DNA of 64,000 bases from Cyanophora paradoxa (taxonomy: Eukaryota > Glaucocystophyceae > Cyanophorales > Cyanophoraceae), in the NCBI GenBank assembly GCA_004431415.1, contig QPMI01000246.1, positions 51,295 through 115,294 on the forward strand, read 5' to 3'. A program made the translations under genes and the position numbers. The notes beneath the pieces are model-generated. The model saw nothing but the letters and a program-made list of their open reading frames with translations. It did no database searches and was not told where the DNA came from. Numbering within the stretch: the first letter of the stretch is position 1; the number at the start of each line of letters is the position of its first letter. Shown here piece by piece: positions 55,201 to 64,000 of the stretch.

Positions 55201-55291
55201 CGTGTCCGCCCCCGAGGGGCTCCAGCAGCCCGTGCCGCTGCCGATCTGCTGCTTGTTGTGGCGCGCTTGCGCCCGCGCGGCCCGCCCTCAT
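46266..55291 (-). CDS. 1,3-beta-glucan (callose) synthase, GT48
   Basis: A polytopic membrane enzyme that polymerises UDP-glucose into beta-1,3-glucan. The start at 55,291 opens an unconserved, low-complexity N-terminal region (GHAPVTIQVDGTS; acidic EEGDSDEESEQS). Next come an exon with membrane helices (MDPLCAVFDHYERTF, FVCMSAFSYAYNFVV; 53,750-53,480) and an FKS1_dom1-like segment, LYLYELIYIAAANFRMSS (53,350-53,290, compare YLLIWGEAANxR). Further parts include GVHPLIGLKTFGERSR (52,435), GIITFTLHVIYTFRLDW, RICSYLSGLRMDLPRVCPF and LIMLWERTPPTIRDHIRLWA (49,725-49,360), and YPKGENQNHTLSF (48,335). The core signature is IRNHYGHPDFHDAYF, GGLSHTHYVSEDIFQGYN, then VDFMEGAKARDCSMLATTKF (48,010-47,810). 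Seven or more helices follow, including FLFNPGCFPFGGFSITN (46,910) and VTFFYVNGVFQIVVGIVAII (46,565), and RLLSDIFHILLLFHPQ (46,400). The gene has dozens of short introns. The stop at 46,266 is the first in the final frame; a longer C-terminus is possible. Confidence 0.85.
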
Positions 55292-55556
55292 CTCCCGCGC
55301 TCGGAGCCTCAAAGCAAGCGCAGCTGGACCTTTGGTGTGGCAAGGGTGCGGGGCTGTGAGCGGCTGCCTACGCAAGCCGAGCGCGCCCTCGCTGCTCGCC
55401 CGGCATCCTGCTCGGAGGCGCTGGATCTCGGTTGAGCGTACCCCCTTCGAAGTCGCTTGGACTCGCTTCGGCCGCGCCTTCGCTGCAGACCGCACGCACG
55501 GCGGCTTAGATCAGTTCGTTTGCAAGCAGGGACCGTGATCTGGCAGCGGTAGAGCG
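55292..55556. promoter_or_regulatory. bidirectional promoter, glucan synthase / F-box gene 1
   Basis: The glucan synthase starts leftward at 55,291 and the F-box gene starts rightward at 55,557. The 265-bp gap is copied, diverged, in the downstream duplication (59,927-60,203). CGCCCGGCATCCTGCTCGGA and GTACCCCC followed by CTTCGAAGTCGCTT are retained in both copies and are candidate shared elements. Confidence 0.5.
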
Positions 55557-57571
55557 ATGGCGCAGCAGCGGGCGAGGAAGCGCGCACGGACCGAAGCCGC
55601 CGCCAGCTCGTCGACAGAAGCAGGCTCTGTGAGCGCAGCAGTTCCCTCAGCAGTAGCAGTGGAGGCGGAGGCGGGCGTCGCCGGCGAGGGGGACGCGAGC
55701 CAGATCAACCATTTCGAGCGGCTGCCCGACGAGCTCGTTCAGCGAATCTTCATCGAGCTCGAGGCGCTCGAAGCGTACGAGAAGTGTCGGCTGTGGGCCG
55801 TGGACCGGCGCTTCCGGCGGCTTTCGGCGGGCGTTCACTGGCAGCAGCTGCAGATCAAGCCTGGCATATGCATTCTTGAAGGCAACCTCCTGGCACACAT
55901 CGCAGAGTACAGGAGGCGTCTATGTCGTGTCGCAGCCCGCGTTCACAACGGGACGCTTGCGGGCTGCAGGAGGCTCCACGTCGCCCCTGCGTCAGCCTTC
56001 ACATTCCTCTCCAGCGCCACGAAAGAAAGCTTGATGGCAAGCTTCGCCGCCGCCAACGCAATAACAGGTTGGCTCACGATTGCATTGTCGTAGCCGAGCA
56101 GCTGCAGGCACTGACGGGCATTCGCACTCCGCAGAGCTGCTGGGGGCCCTCTCCGTGGCGTCCGCACCGCTGGAGCATGTGCGGTTCATGCTCATCAAAG
56201 AATGGTCGTCGTGGCCTTCCGAAGCCAAACAGCGCGAGCTCGGCATAGGCGCGCCACAGTCGCTGGTGTCCATCGCGCGCGCATTCCAGACAGCTCTGCA
56301 GCCCTCCCGTGTGCGCTCAGTGCGGCTGGAGGGGATTTGGTTCACGGACGCTTTCCTTTCGGCGGCCACTCCAGGATGTCTGCCGCTCGTCCGGGAGCTC
56401 GATATGGACCTTCCAGTGCTTGAATCCGAGCAGACGGTTCGTGCTGAATGATGATGAGAGTAGTCTGCCAATTTGATTCCGGGCCTTCTGACATTGGGCC
56501 TATCCGCAGGCGAAGCTGGCTCGGATCTGGCCCGGCGTGACGAAGCTCTCGTGCAACCTGTGCGACGGGGAGGCGCTCCAGGAGCTCGCCAGTCTCCCGC
56601 TGGAGGAGCTGCGGGTGTCGCTCGGCTCGGATGCTGACCTGGAGGGCGCGCTGAAGGCTCTGAAGGCCGACAGCGTCCGCGCCCTCCGTCTGCCCTGGAA
56701 CGCGGACGAACACAATATGGACGACGAGCCTATCGAGCCCAGCGCCTTCGCCGCCATCCTCTCCCTCCGCCACCTTGAGGAGCTGTCTGGCTGGGTACGC
56801 GTGAGAGCTTTATTCCTCGCTCTTCCTTCAAGGTCGTCGCTGTCCTGACTCGCGTCCCGCGCCCTCCATGGCCAGGTTGGCCTCGGCTCGGCCGACATCC
56901 TCGCGCGTCTGGCCTCTCTGCAGAAGCTGCGTCGCGTCGCCCTGCACCTCGACGTGCGTAGCCTCTGTGAGCTTGTCAACTTCGCGCCCGGTTAACCTGC
57001 GGCGTATGCTTTGCAGGTCTCCGGAGACAGTTCCCCCGAAGATGCCGCCAGACTGCTGCAGGCCGCAGCGTCCGCAGTGGAGGCCGCCCCGCGGCTCGAG
57101 TCGGTTTCCCTGTGGATCATGTCCAGCGGCCGACAGCTGCTGGACTCCGCCGGCCTGGCCCTAGAGTCCCTGATCCGCGCTTCTCAGCCAAATCTAGAGC
57201 TTCTCGCTATCGACGGCGGGCCCCCTTCGCCGAGACTCATGCGGGTAAGCTCAAGATGCAGCGACTGTATTTCATGTTCTTCGAACGACGCCTGATGCTG
57301 CACGCAGGAGGTGGCGCGGGCCGGCCCGAAGCTGGAACGGCTGATTCTCAGACTTGAGCTCACGGATCAAGACGGCATCGACAAGCTCGGCGCCTTCAGT
57401 GAGCTAGCCAGCATGTCGGCCGAGCGGCAAGCCGGCATCGAATTCAGCAGTTCTCTCTCCGTGTGTGTCCCCAGACCACTCCGCGAGCAGGCAGCTAGCA
57501 TCCTCCGCGGCTGGCTCAAAGGACGGACTTTTCCCAACACTGTCTGCGTTAACGGCTGCTCTATACGCTAG
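55557..57571 (+). CDS. F-box protein with LRR-like C-terminus, copy 1
   Basis: The start at 55,557 gives a short basic N-terminus and a Ser/Ala linker. An F-box follows at residues ~50-95 (HFERLPDELVQRIFIELEAL, then CRLWAVDRRFRRLSAG), the SKP1-binding motif that would make this a substrate receptor of an SCF ubiquitin ligase. The rest, in about seven exons, has leucine-rich repeat-like rhythm: LVRELDMDLP, VTKLSCNLCDGEALQELASL, VRALRLPWN, LRHLEELSGW, LQKLRRVALHLD, LESVSLWIM, PNLELLAIDGG and PKLERLILRLELTDQDGID. The last exon ends at 57,571 after LREQAASILRGWLKGR. Introns begin GTGCGT, GTACGC or GTAAGC. It diverges from the glucan synthase and has a tandem paralogue at 60,204. Confidence 0.8.
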
Positions 57572-58029
57572 CTGTAGCTTCGACGGTGCACGTGATCGAT
57601 CCCGAAGCTTGAGCTTTAGCCTCGTGCTCTAGATATGTTACCCTTCGATCGATATTGTTTTGAGTTTTCGTGTACATGTCCTAGTGCTGCTTGCAACTGT
57701 GCACTGAGCTCGTAGCTAAAAACTGCAGCGCTAGCGCTAGCTATAGCCTAGGGCTCGCGTTACTTCCGACCTTCTGGGGCGGAGGCATTCGGGTAGGGGG
57801 GGGGGGGGGGGGGGGGCGGAGGAGGAGGAGGAGAGGGGGGCGCACCTTAAAGCTTCAATTCAGTGCTAGTTGATCCGCGCGCACCTTCCCTTGAAGCCAG
57901 TGCTTCAATTCGGGTTAGGTTACTTCCGATGCTCCGGGGCGGGGGGGGAGGGGGAGTGGGAGGGGGGGGGTCGGCAGGTGGAGGGGGGGGGGGGGGGGGG
58001 GCGGCAGGTGGAGGGGGGCGCACCTTCAG
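57572..58029. repeat. poly-G spacer with triplicated GCGCACCTT block
   Basis: Past the F-box stop there are long G runs (about 20 or more near 57,798-57,820, others near 57,960 and 57,983-58,000). The words GGGCGCACCTT plus an AGCTTCAATTCAGTG- or CTAGTTGATCC-like stretch occur near 57,838, 57,880 and 58,017, and GGTTACTTCCGA...GGGGCGG occurs near 57,758 and 57,918. Read on the minus strand, each block is AAGGTGCGCC followed by C-rich sequence, which looks like a splice donor with its pyrimidine tract. The spacer separates copy 1 of the duplication from copy 2. Confidence 0.7.
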
Positions 58030-59926
58030 TTAAGCTAGTTGATCCGGGCGTGAGCAGTTGCAGTTGCGGTGCATGTGCATACGGTTGATCTTGACGACCG
58101 TGTGGTCCTCCTCGGTGCAGACGAAGCAGGGCGGGACCTTCCTTGTGTTCTTGTACCGCCGCTCGACGGCGCCGAGGACGGCGGAGACGACGAAGTTGTA
58201 CGCGTACGAGAAGGCGTTCATGCAGACGAAGTCGAGGAGGGAGACCAGGGCGACGACAAAGCGGCCGAGGGCGCCCCGGCGCTGCCACTGGAGCATCAGG
58301 TCGCGCCAGATCGTCGCCGCCTCGAAGGTGCGCTCGTAGTGGTCGAAGACCGCGCAGAGCGGGTCCATGTCTGCGGGCGCGTCGGCTTGATCCGGCCCGG
58401 GAGGGCGGGCGGGCGGGGCGGGCGGGCGGGCGGGGCGGGGAGGGCGGGGCGCACGCCCGGCGCGGGCGGCGATGGCGTCCCGCACGCCCTTCATGACCCG
58501 CTGCCGCGCGAGGAAGACCTGGTCGTGCGCGAAGCCTGCGGGAGGGCGCGCGGCCTCAGCGCCGCGCGCGAAAGGGAAAAGGGGCCCGGCGGGACTCGAA
58601 CCCAGGTCTCCGACGGCCTCTACGTACGCGGCGACCTCCTCCGTGATCCCGTCCTCCGATACGATACCAGGCGAGACGCTCGACCTCCTGCCGGGGGTAC
58701 GGCGTTCAGCGTCGGGGGGGGGGGGCGACGGGGAGCGAGGGGGGTACACCTGTTGTGGATGGCGTCCTGCGCCTGCTGCGTGGTCTTCGCGAGGAGTAGG
58801 CGCTCGTGCAGCGGCTCGTAACGGCCCCGGATCGGCATACCCGGCTCCGGGTCTGGGGGGGAGAAGGCTTCAGGGGTACGCGGGTTCGGCGCGGGGGTAG
58901 GCCCACCGAGGTCCTCGGGGTCGATCTCCTGCTCCTCGGGGCGGGGGGTACTCTGCTCCGACTCTTCGTCGCTGTCCCCCTCCTCGGGCTCGCCCCTCCC
59001 CCTGTCCTCCTCTGCAGTACCCGGGTCGGGCGGGGCGGGCGGGGCGGGAGAGCGGAGGGGCCGGCGCACCGATCGCGATGGAGACGTGCCCAGCCTCCGC
59101 CCCGCCCCCCCCCGCCGCCGCCGCCCGCTGCTTGCGCACGTACCCCTCCACGTGGTACCCTGCGCACGCCCGCCCGTGAGCGCCCTTCGAAAGGGGCGCC
59201 GGCGGCGCCGGCGCGGGGCGGGCGGCGGGGCGCGCCGTCGCCGTAGAAGTTCTGCGCGAGCCGCTCGATGTCCTCGGCCGCCTGCAGCCCCTGCGCCCCG
59301 TCACGCGGCGGCGCGGCGCCCCGGGCGGGCGCCCCGCGCCGCGCACCGAGTGCAGCGCCTCTGTGACGCGGCGGACGGTCTTCGGGGTCGCGGGCGGGAG
59401 CGCCGGGTCGCCCTGCAGAGCACCCCGCGGCGCCCGCGCCGACTTCCACGACGAGTGCGCCGAGCGGCCCTCCAGGTCCTCGAAGCCCGCCGCGCTGAAC
59501 TCTGCCCCGCCCTCAGCCGCCGCCCGCGGACGCTCGAGGGGCGGCGGGCCGGGCGGCGGGCACCGGAGGGGGCGTACTGGCGCCACTGTTGCACGCGGCC
59601 CTGCCTCACCTCCTCCTCTGCGGGCGGGAACGGGCCTCAGCTGCGCAGCGCGGCTGCGGGCCTCGGCCGAGCGGGCGGAAGGCGGCACCGTCGTCGTGCA
59701 GGAAGTCGGCCGAGGCGGCGACCCGGAAGAACAAGGCTGCGTCCTGCGGCGCCGGCGTGGCCCTGTTTTCCGGGCGCCCAGGCGTCGGCGTCGCGCTGGT
59801 CGCCGAGGTGCCATCGACCTGAATTGTCACGGGCGCGTGTCCGCCCCCGAGGGGCTCCAGCAGCCCGTGCCGCTGCCGATCTGCTGCTTGCTGTGGCGCG
59901 CTTGCGCCCGCGCGGCCCGCCCTCAT
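58030..59926 (-). pseudogene. truncated duplicate of the glucan synthase 5' part
   Basis: This is a high-identity copy of 53,463-55,291, with the start at 59,926 (MRAGRAGASAPQQAADRQ) and the same exon series through MDPLCAVFDHYERTF, FVCMNAFSYAYNFVV and EEDHTVVKIN. The copy stops being similar exactly at the exon end. In the full gene, AACC is followed by a GTGCGC donor and the FKS1_dom1 exon. Here it is followed by GTATGC, and reading on gives a stop after INRMHMHRNCNC...QLA. Everything enzymatic is missing, so it cannot be a synthase. The retained frames look mostly open, so a short membrane protein might still be made. Small differences (S/N in the helix, a 29-bp length change in the spacer) show it is not an assembly echo of the same sequence. 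Confidence 0.75.
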
Positions 59927-60203
59927 CTCCGTGCGCTCGGAGCCTCAAAGCCGGCGGAACTAACCGAGTGGCAGGACAAGGGTGCGGAGCTTTGACCTGC
60001 TGCCTTAAGATGCCAATCTTGCACTTGCAGCTCGCCCGGCATCCTGCTCGGAGGCGCTGGACTCGCTCGAGCGTACCCCCCTTCGAAGTCGCTTACTGTC
60101 GCTAAGCTGTCGCTTGGGCCGCATCCTCGCTGCAGACCGCGCCTACCGTGGCGTAGAGCAGCTCATTTGCAAGCGTTGACCTTGCTCTTGCAGCGGGAGA
60201 GCG
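59927..60203. promoter_or_regulatory. duplicated bidirectional promoter
   Basis: This is the second copy of the glucan synthase/F-box divergent promoter. It keeps the CTCGCCCGGCATCCTGCTCG and GTACCCCCCTTCGAAG words but differs by insertions and substitutions over most of its length. Promoter function is inferred from position only. Confidence 0.4.
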
Positions 60204-62213
60204 ATGTCGCAGCAAATTGAGAGGAAGCACGCACGGACCGATGCCGCCGCGGGCTCGTCGACGGAAGCAGGCTCGGTGAGCGCAGCAGGTCCCTCAGCAG
60301 CAGCAACAGTTGAGGCGGAGGCGGGCGGCTCCGGCGAGGTGCACACGAGCCAGATCAACCATTTCGAGCGGCTGCCCGACGAGCTCGTTCAGCGAATCTT
60401 CAGCGAACTCGAGGCGTTCGAAGCGTACGAGAAGTGTCGGCTATGGGCTGTGGACCGGCGCTTCCGGCGGCTTTCGGCGGGCGTTCACTGGCAGCAGCTG
60501 GAGGTCGTGCCTGCAGCTGGACAAGGCGACGACCTGCTGGAAATCATGAAGGATTACAAAAGGCGGCTGTGTCGTGTCGCAGCGCGCGTTCACAACGGGA
60601 CGCTTGCGGGCTGCAGGAGGCTCCACGTCGCCCCTGCGTCCGCCTTCACATTCCCCTCCGGCGCTATCGCTGCTGCCAACATGGCAACAGGCGCGCTCAC
60701 AATTGCATGCATCAGCGACTGCAGCCACTGTGCCGTGGCCGGGCAGGCACTGACGCACGTTCGCAGAGCTGCTGGCGGCCCTGTCCATGGCGCCCGTACC
60801 GCTGGAGCATGTGCGGTTTAGTGGTCAAGAATGGTCAGAATGGCCTTCCGACGCTGAACAGCGCGAGCTCGGCATCGACGAACCGCAGTCGCTGGAGTCC
60901 ATCGCGCGCGCATGTCAGACAGCTCTGCAGCCCGCCCGTGTGCAGTCTGTGCGGCTGGGGGAGTATTCGTTCACGAAGGCCTTCTTTTCCGCGGCTGTTC
61001 CAGGCTGTCTGCCGCACGTCCGGGAGCTCGATCTTCCCGTTGCAGAGCTTGAAACCGAGCTCACGGTTCGTGCTAAATGACGAGCATAGTTTACCGAAAT
61101 CAATCCGGACTCGACCCGCTGACATTGGAACTATGCGCAGGTGAAGCTGGCGCTGGCCTGTCCCGGCGTCAAGAAGCTCTCGTGCAACCTGTGCGACGCG
61201 GCAGCGCTCCAGGAGCTCGCCAGGCTCCCGCTGGAGGAGCTGCGGGCGTCGCTTGACTCGGCTGTCGGCCTGGAGAGCGCATTGAAAGCTCTGAATGCCG
61301 ACAGCGTCCGGGCCCTCCGTCTGCCATGGGACACGGCCGAAGACGACTTGGACGAGCCTATCGAGCCCAGCGTCTTCGCCGCCATTCTCTCCCTCCGCCA
61401 CCTCGAGGAGCTGACGGGCTGGGTAGGCGTGAGAGCTCTATTACTCACTCTTTCTTCAAGGTCGTCGCTGTCCTGACTCGCGTCCCGCGTCCTCCATGGC
61501 CAGGTTGGTCTCGGCTCGGCCGACACCCTCGCGCGTCTGGCGTCTCTGCAGAAGCTGCGGCGCCTCGCCCTGCGCCTCGACGTGCGTAACGTCCGTGAGC
61601 GTGTCCAATTGCGCCAGGCTTACATATGCATGCGGCGTATGCTTTGCAGGTCTCTGGATACAGTACCCCCGGAGATGCCGCCAGACTGCTGCAGGCCGCA
61701 GTGTCCGCAGTGGAGGCCGCCCCGCGGCTCGAGTCGATTTCCCTGTGGGTTGTGTCTAGCGGCCATCAGCTTTTGGACTCCGCCGGCCTGGCCCTAGAGT
61801 CCCTGATCCGCGCATCCCGACCACACCTCGAGTTTCTCAAGATTCGCGGCGGGCCCCCTTCGCCGGGACTAATGCGGGTAAGCTCACGATGCAGCGACTT
61901 TGATTTGTGTTTGTCGACCAATTGCAACGCCTGACGCTGTATGCAGGAGGTCGCGCGGGCCGGCCCGAAGCTCGAACGGCTGATTCTCAGACATAAGCTC
62001 ACGGATCAAGACGGCATCGACAAGCTCGGCGCCTTCAGCGAGCTGGCCAGCATGTCTGCCGAGCGGCGAGCCGGCGACAACTCCAGCAGTTCTCTCGACG
62101 TGCGTGTCCCCAATCCACTTCGCGAGCAGGCGGCCAGCATCCTCCGCGGCTGGCTCACAGGACGGACCCGTCTCGACTCTGTCACCGTTAACTACAATTG
62201 TTTTCTGCTTTAA
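60204..62213 (+). CDS. F-box protein with LRR-like C-terminus, copy 2
   Basis: A tandem paralogue of the gene at 55,557 with the same exon order. The F-box (HFERLPDELVQRIFSELEAF, CRLWAVDRRFRRLSAG) is nearly unchanged. The exon after it differs strongly: VVPAAGQGDDLLEIMKDYK replaces IKPGICILEGNLLAHIAEYR. The LRR-like part carries many replacements (LACPGVKKLSCNLCDAAALQ, LRHLEELTGW, PKLERLILRHKLTDQDGID), and the C-terminus is different, ending TRLDSVTVNYNCFLL at 62,213. The pattern of a conserved SKP1-binding box with faster-changing repeats fits divergence in substrate recognition; that is inference. Frames remain open with equivalent introns, so it is treated as functional. Confidence 0.78.
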
Positions 62214-62611
62214 TTAATATCATTTGTTATTTTTAACTTTCATTCTGTCAAAGAAGCGGGCCGGGGGGAACTGGCGGGCGCGCGGGGTTACTGGAGCGGG
62301 CTGCGCGGCGTGCCGCAGCGGGGCTAGCAGCTGGGGGAGATACAGGTGCGCATGCAGATTGCAGGGATCCGCCGCCTGCGCCATCCGGGCCGGCGAGCGG
62401 GCGGGGGCGGAGGGGGGGGGGGGGGGGGGGGGCGGAAGTTGGAGGGGTATGGGAGCGGACTGGCGGAGGGAGACAGATAAGTGGCCTGGCAGAAGGGGGA
62501 GGTGGGGGAGGTGGGGGGGGGGGGGGGGGGGGGATCTGTTCGGCGGGGGAAGGTCGGGAGGAAGGGGCGGTGGGTGGGAGGGAGGGGGGGGGGGGGAGGC
62601 GGTGGCCGCGA
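62214..62611. other. intergenic poly-G region
   Basis: Convergent gene ends meet here. Four poly-G runs occur near 62,411-62,432, 62,515-62,533, 62,584-62,597 and in shorter form elsewhere, similar to those at 57.8-58.0 kb. On the minus strand these are poly-C tracts just beyond the stop of the last gene. No coding sequence is seen. Confidence 0.55.
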
Positions 62612-64000
62612 TCAGCCGCGCAGGTTGGCGAGGAAGAAGAGGCCGGAGGGGTCCCGCCGCAGGGGCCCGGGCCCCCGCGGCCTCCCCGGCTCCGTGCCCC
62701 GCCCCCCGCTCTCGGGCTCGGGCTCGTGCTCCTCCTCGGGGTCGACACCGTGGAGGAGGCTCCAGGGGGCGCGGGAGAGGCCCTGGGCGGAGGAGGCGGA
62801 GCAGGCGGGCCCCGGGCGCTGCGCCTTGGGGGCTCGCCCGCGCATGCCGAGCTCGCGGGCGGCGTCCCGCAGGGCGCGGATGCGGGGGTGCTCCGGGAAG
62901 AAGACGTGCGGGAAGCGCGCGGCGTACTCGTCCGCCGCCGCCCGCAGGTGCGCCGCCGCCTCCGACGAGCGCCCTGCACAACGTCAGCGGAAGCGAGTAG
63001 GAAGAAAGGATGGAGTGCACCGGCGTCGGCGCAGAGGTCGGCGGCGTAGACGTGCGCGTGCGCCAGGAGGGGCGAGACCGCCTGGCCGTCCCAGTCCTGC
63101 GGGGGTACAGTTACATGTACGGACTTCAGTAGCCGGGCGGTAGCGCTAGATCTTGGTGAGCTTCTAGCCGGGCCGGGAGGGCGCGGAGGGCCCCGCCGCG
63201 CCGTTGAGCTCTAGCCGGGCGCGGGCACGCGCTAGATCTGGAGGCGCGGGCCGGCGCGCCTTGAGGAGGAGAAGGAGGATGCGCGTGGCTCCGAGGTGCG
63301 CCAACGGGGACTGCGCACACGCCGCGGTCAGCGGAGCGGTGGGGGGGCGGGCGGGCGGCGGGCGGGCGGGCAGGCGCCGAGCGCGAATCGATTAGAGCCT
63401 CTAAGGAATCCTATAGAATCCTTCTATTAGAAGAATCCTGTAGAATATATTAGAAGCAGAGCGGGGGGCGCGCACGATCCACTTCATGCAGGCGTGCGGG
63501 GAGCAGAGGTCGTGCGCCGGGGACGAAGGGTCCTCCAACTGCGAGGCGAGGCGAAGAAGCGCGGCGTGAGGATATTTAATCGCCGGGACCGAGCGGGCCG
63601 GGCGGGCGCCTGCTTGAGGGCGGCGAGGAAGCGGCGGGTGAGGCCGAGGACGCGGCGCCAGGTGCCCGCCACCTGGTAAGCAAAGGCAAAGGCGATGAGA
63701 AGCGGACCAAGAGTCCTATGAGATGAGATCTACTGGACGCTATTCGAAATCCTAGAATCTGTTGGGACGCGGCGCCGGGTGCCCCTCACCTCGCACGCGA
63801 ATGCCACCTCTTGCAGGGCCGAGGGCAGCAAGTGCCTGCGCGCGATTAGATTTTATTTTTAGAGCCCATTCGAGGATCCTTTTCAAGGAATCTTTGGGGT
63901 TTCTAATGGGCGGACGTTCTAATAGCCTAGGCCTATCAAAAATCCTATTAGAAGCCTAAGGCAGCAGGTCGGGCGGGAGAGAGTCGGTCGGTCGGGCGGG
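62612..64000 (-). CDS. helical-repeat (TPR-like) protein, 5' part beyond window
   Basis: Exons on the minus strand read HLLPSALQEVAFACE (63,785-63,840), VAGTWRRVLGLTRRFLAALK (63,612-63,675), LEDPSSPAHDLCSPHACMKW (63,480-63,540), AACAQSPLAHLGATRILLLL (63,260-63,330), DWDGQAVSPLLAHAHVYAAD (63,020-63,100) and SSEAAAHLRAAADEYAARFP, then FFPEHPRIRALRDAARELG (62,840-62,975). An unconserved acidic tail ends LFFLANLRG at 62,612. The last helical part resembles TPR-like C-terminal repeats, for example those of SMYD proteins, but no SET or MYND motif lies within the window, so the family is open. Two introns have GC donors, after LAALKQ (63,609) and after LLLLLK (63,259). The beginning lies outside the window. 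Confidence 0.5.

Larger units (their letters stand above)
58081..62213. repeat. segmental tandem duplication, downstream copy
   Basis: The interval duplicates 53,463-57,571 in the same order and orientation: truncated glucan synthase 5' part (-), shared promoter, F-box gene (+). Matching landmarks are offset by about 4,618-4,647 bp (GTTGATCTTGACGACC at 53,464 and 58,082; glucan synthase ATG at 55,291 and 59,926; F-box start at 55,557 and 60,204; F-box stop at 57,571 and 62,213). Poly-G runs flank the copy on both sides. Confidence 0.85.

Noticed and set aside
53483-55435. 650-residue + strand open frame across the glucan synthase 5' exons (and its copies at 58,069 and 59,086)
   Set aside because: It is the antisense of GT48 exons; GC-rich coding DNA often leaves the opposite strand open, and splice signals and motif order support the minus strand.

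Overview
The window is nuclear DNA from a GC-rich eukaryote, most likely a unicellular alga or related protist. Almost every gene is cut by many short introns (about 40-150 nt). Donors are mostly GTGCGT, GTGCGC or GTACCCC, with a minority of GC-AG introns, and acceptors often end in ...GCATGCGCAG. Families present include a GT48 beta-1,3-glucan (callose) synthase, an HlyC/CorC-type DUF21-CBS protein of the kind found in plastids, ORC6, thioredoxins, F-box proteins and a NACHT protein with a dynein-stalk-like tail. A haptophyte- or stramenopile-like alga would fit, but the sequence does not settle the lineage. Exon joins below were made by eye from frame changes, splice signals and family similarity, so internal boundaries are approximate.

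Layout. 0.6-9.9 kb (+): a long type I membrane protein with about nine CUB-like modules. 10.3-12.1 kb (+): a second type I membrane protein gene, apparently carrying a 5'-truncated LINE-like insertion. 12.8-17.6 kb (-): a DUF4062/NACHT (NWD1/TEP1-type) ATPase with a C-terminal dynein-stalk-like region. 18.9-19.2 kb (+): a small charged protein. 19.6-21.1 kb (-): ORC6, divergent from the CorC-type gene at 21.1-26.4 kb (+). 26.8-27.9 kb (-): a possibly myristoylated protein with paired CxxCxGxG knuckles. 28.3-30.1 kb: two convergent thioredoxins, one of them tail-anchored. 30.2-33.6 kb (+): a large nuclear-looking protein, perhaps Cut8/STS1-like. 35.0-36.5 kb (+): a disordered Ser/Pro-rich protein. 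38.7-41.3 kb (+): a third type I membrane protein with a Cys-rich ectodomain. 42.1-46 kb (-): two low-complexity proteins. 46.3-55.3 kb (-): the GT48 glucan synthase. 55.6-57.6 kb (+): an F-box gene divergent from it. 58.0-62.2 kb: a tandem copy of the 5' part of the GT48 gene, its shared promoter and the F-box gene. 62.6 kb to the end (-): a helical-repeat protein, cut by the window edge.

The genes do not form one pathway. The clearest stories are domain-level: three surface proteins sharing a Ser-rich stalk and glycine-zipper transmembrane segment, a NACHT ATPase joined to a dynein-like coiled coil, and a recent 4.6-kb duplication that made a truncated glucan-synthase N-terminus and a second F-box gene. 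The intergenic DNA is unusually rich in chained short palindromes, and the introns carry poly-G/poly-C tracts, minisatellites and a sense-strand GTACCCC motif.
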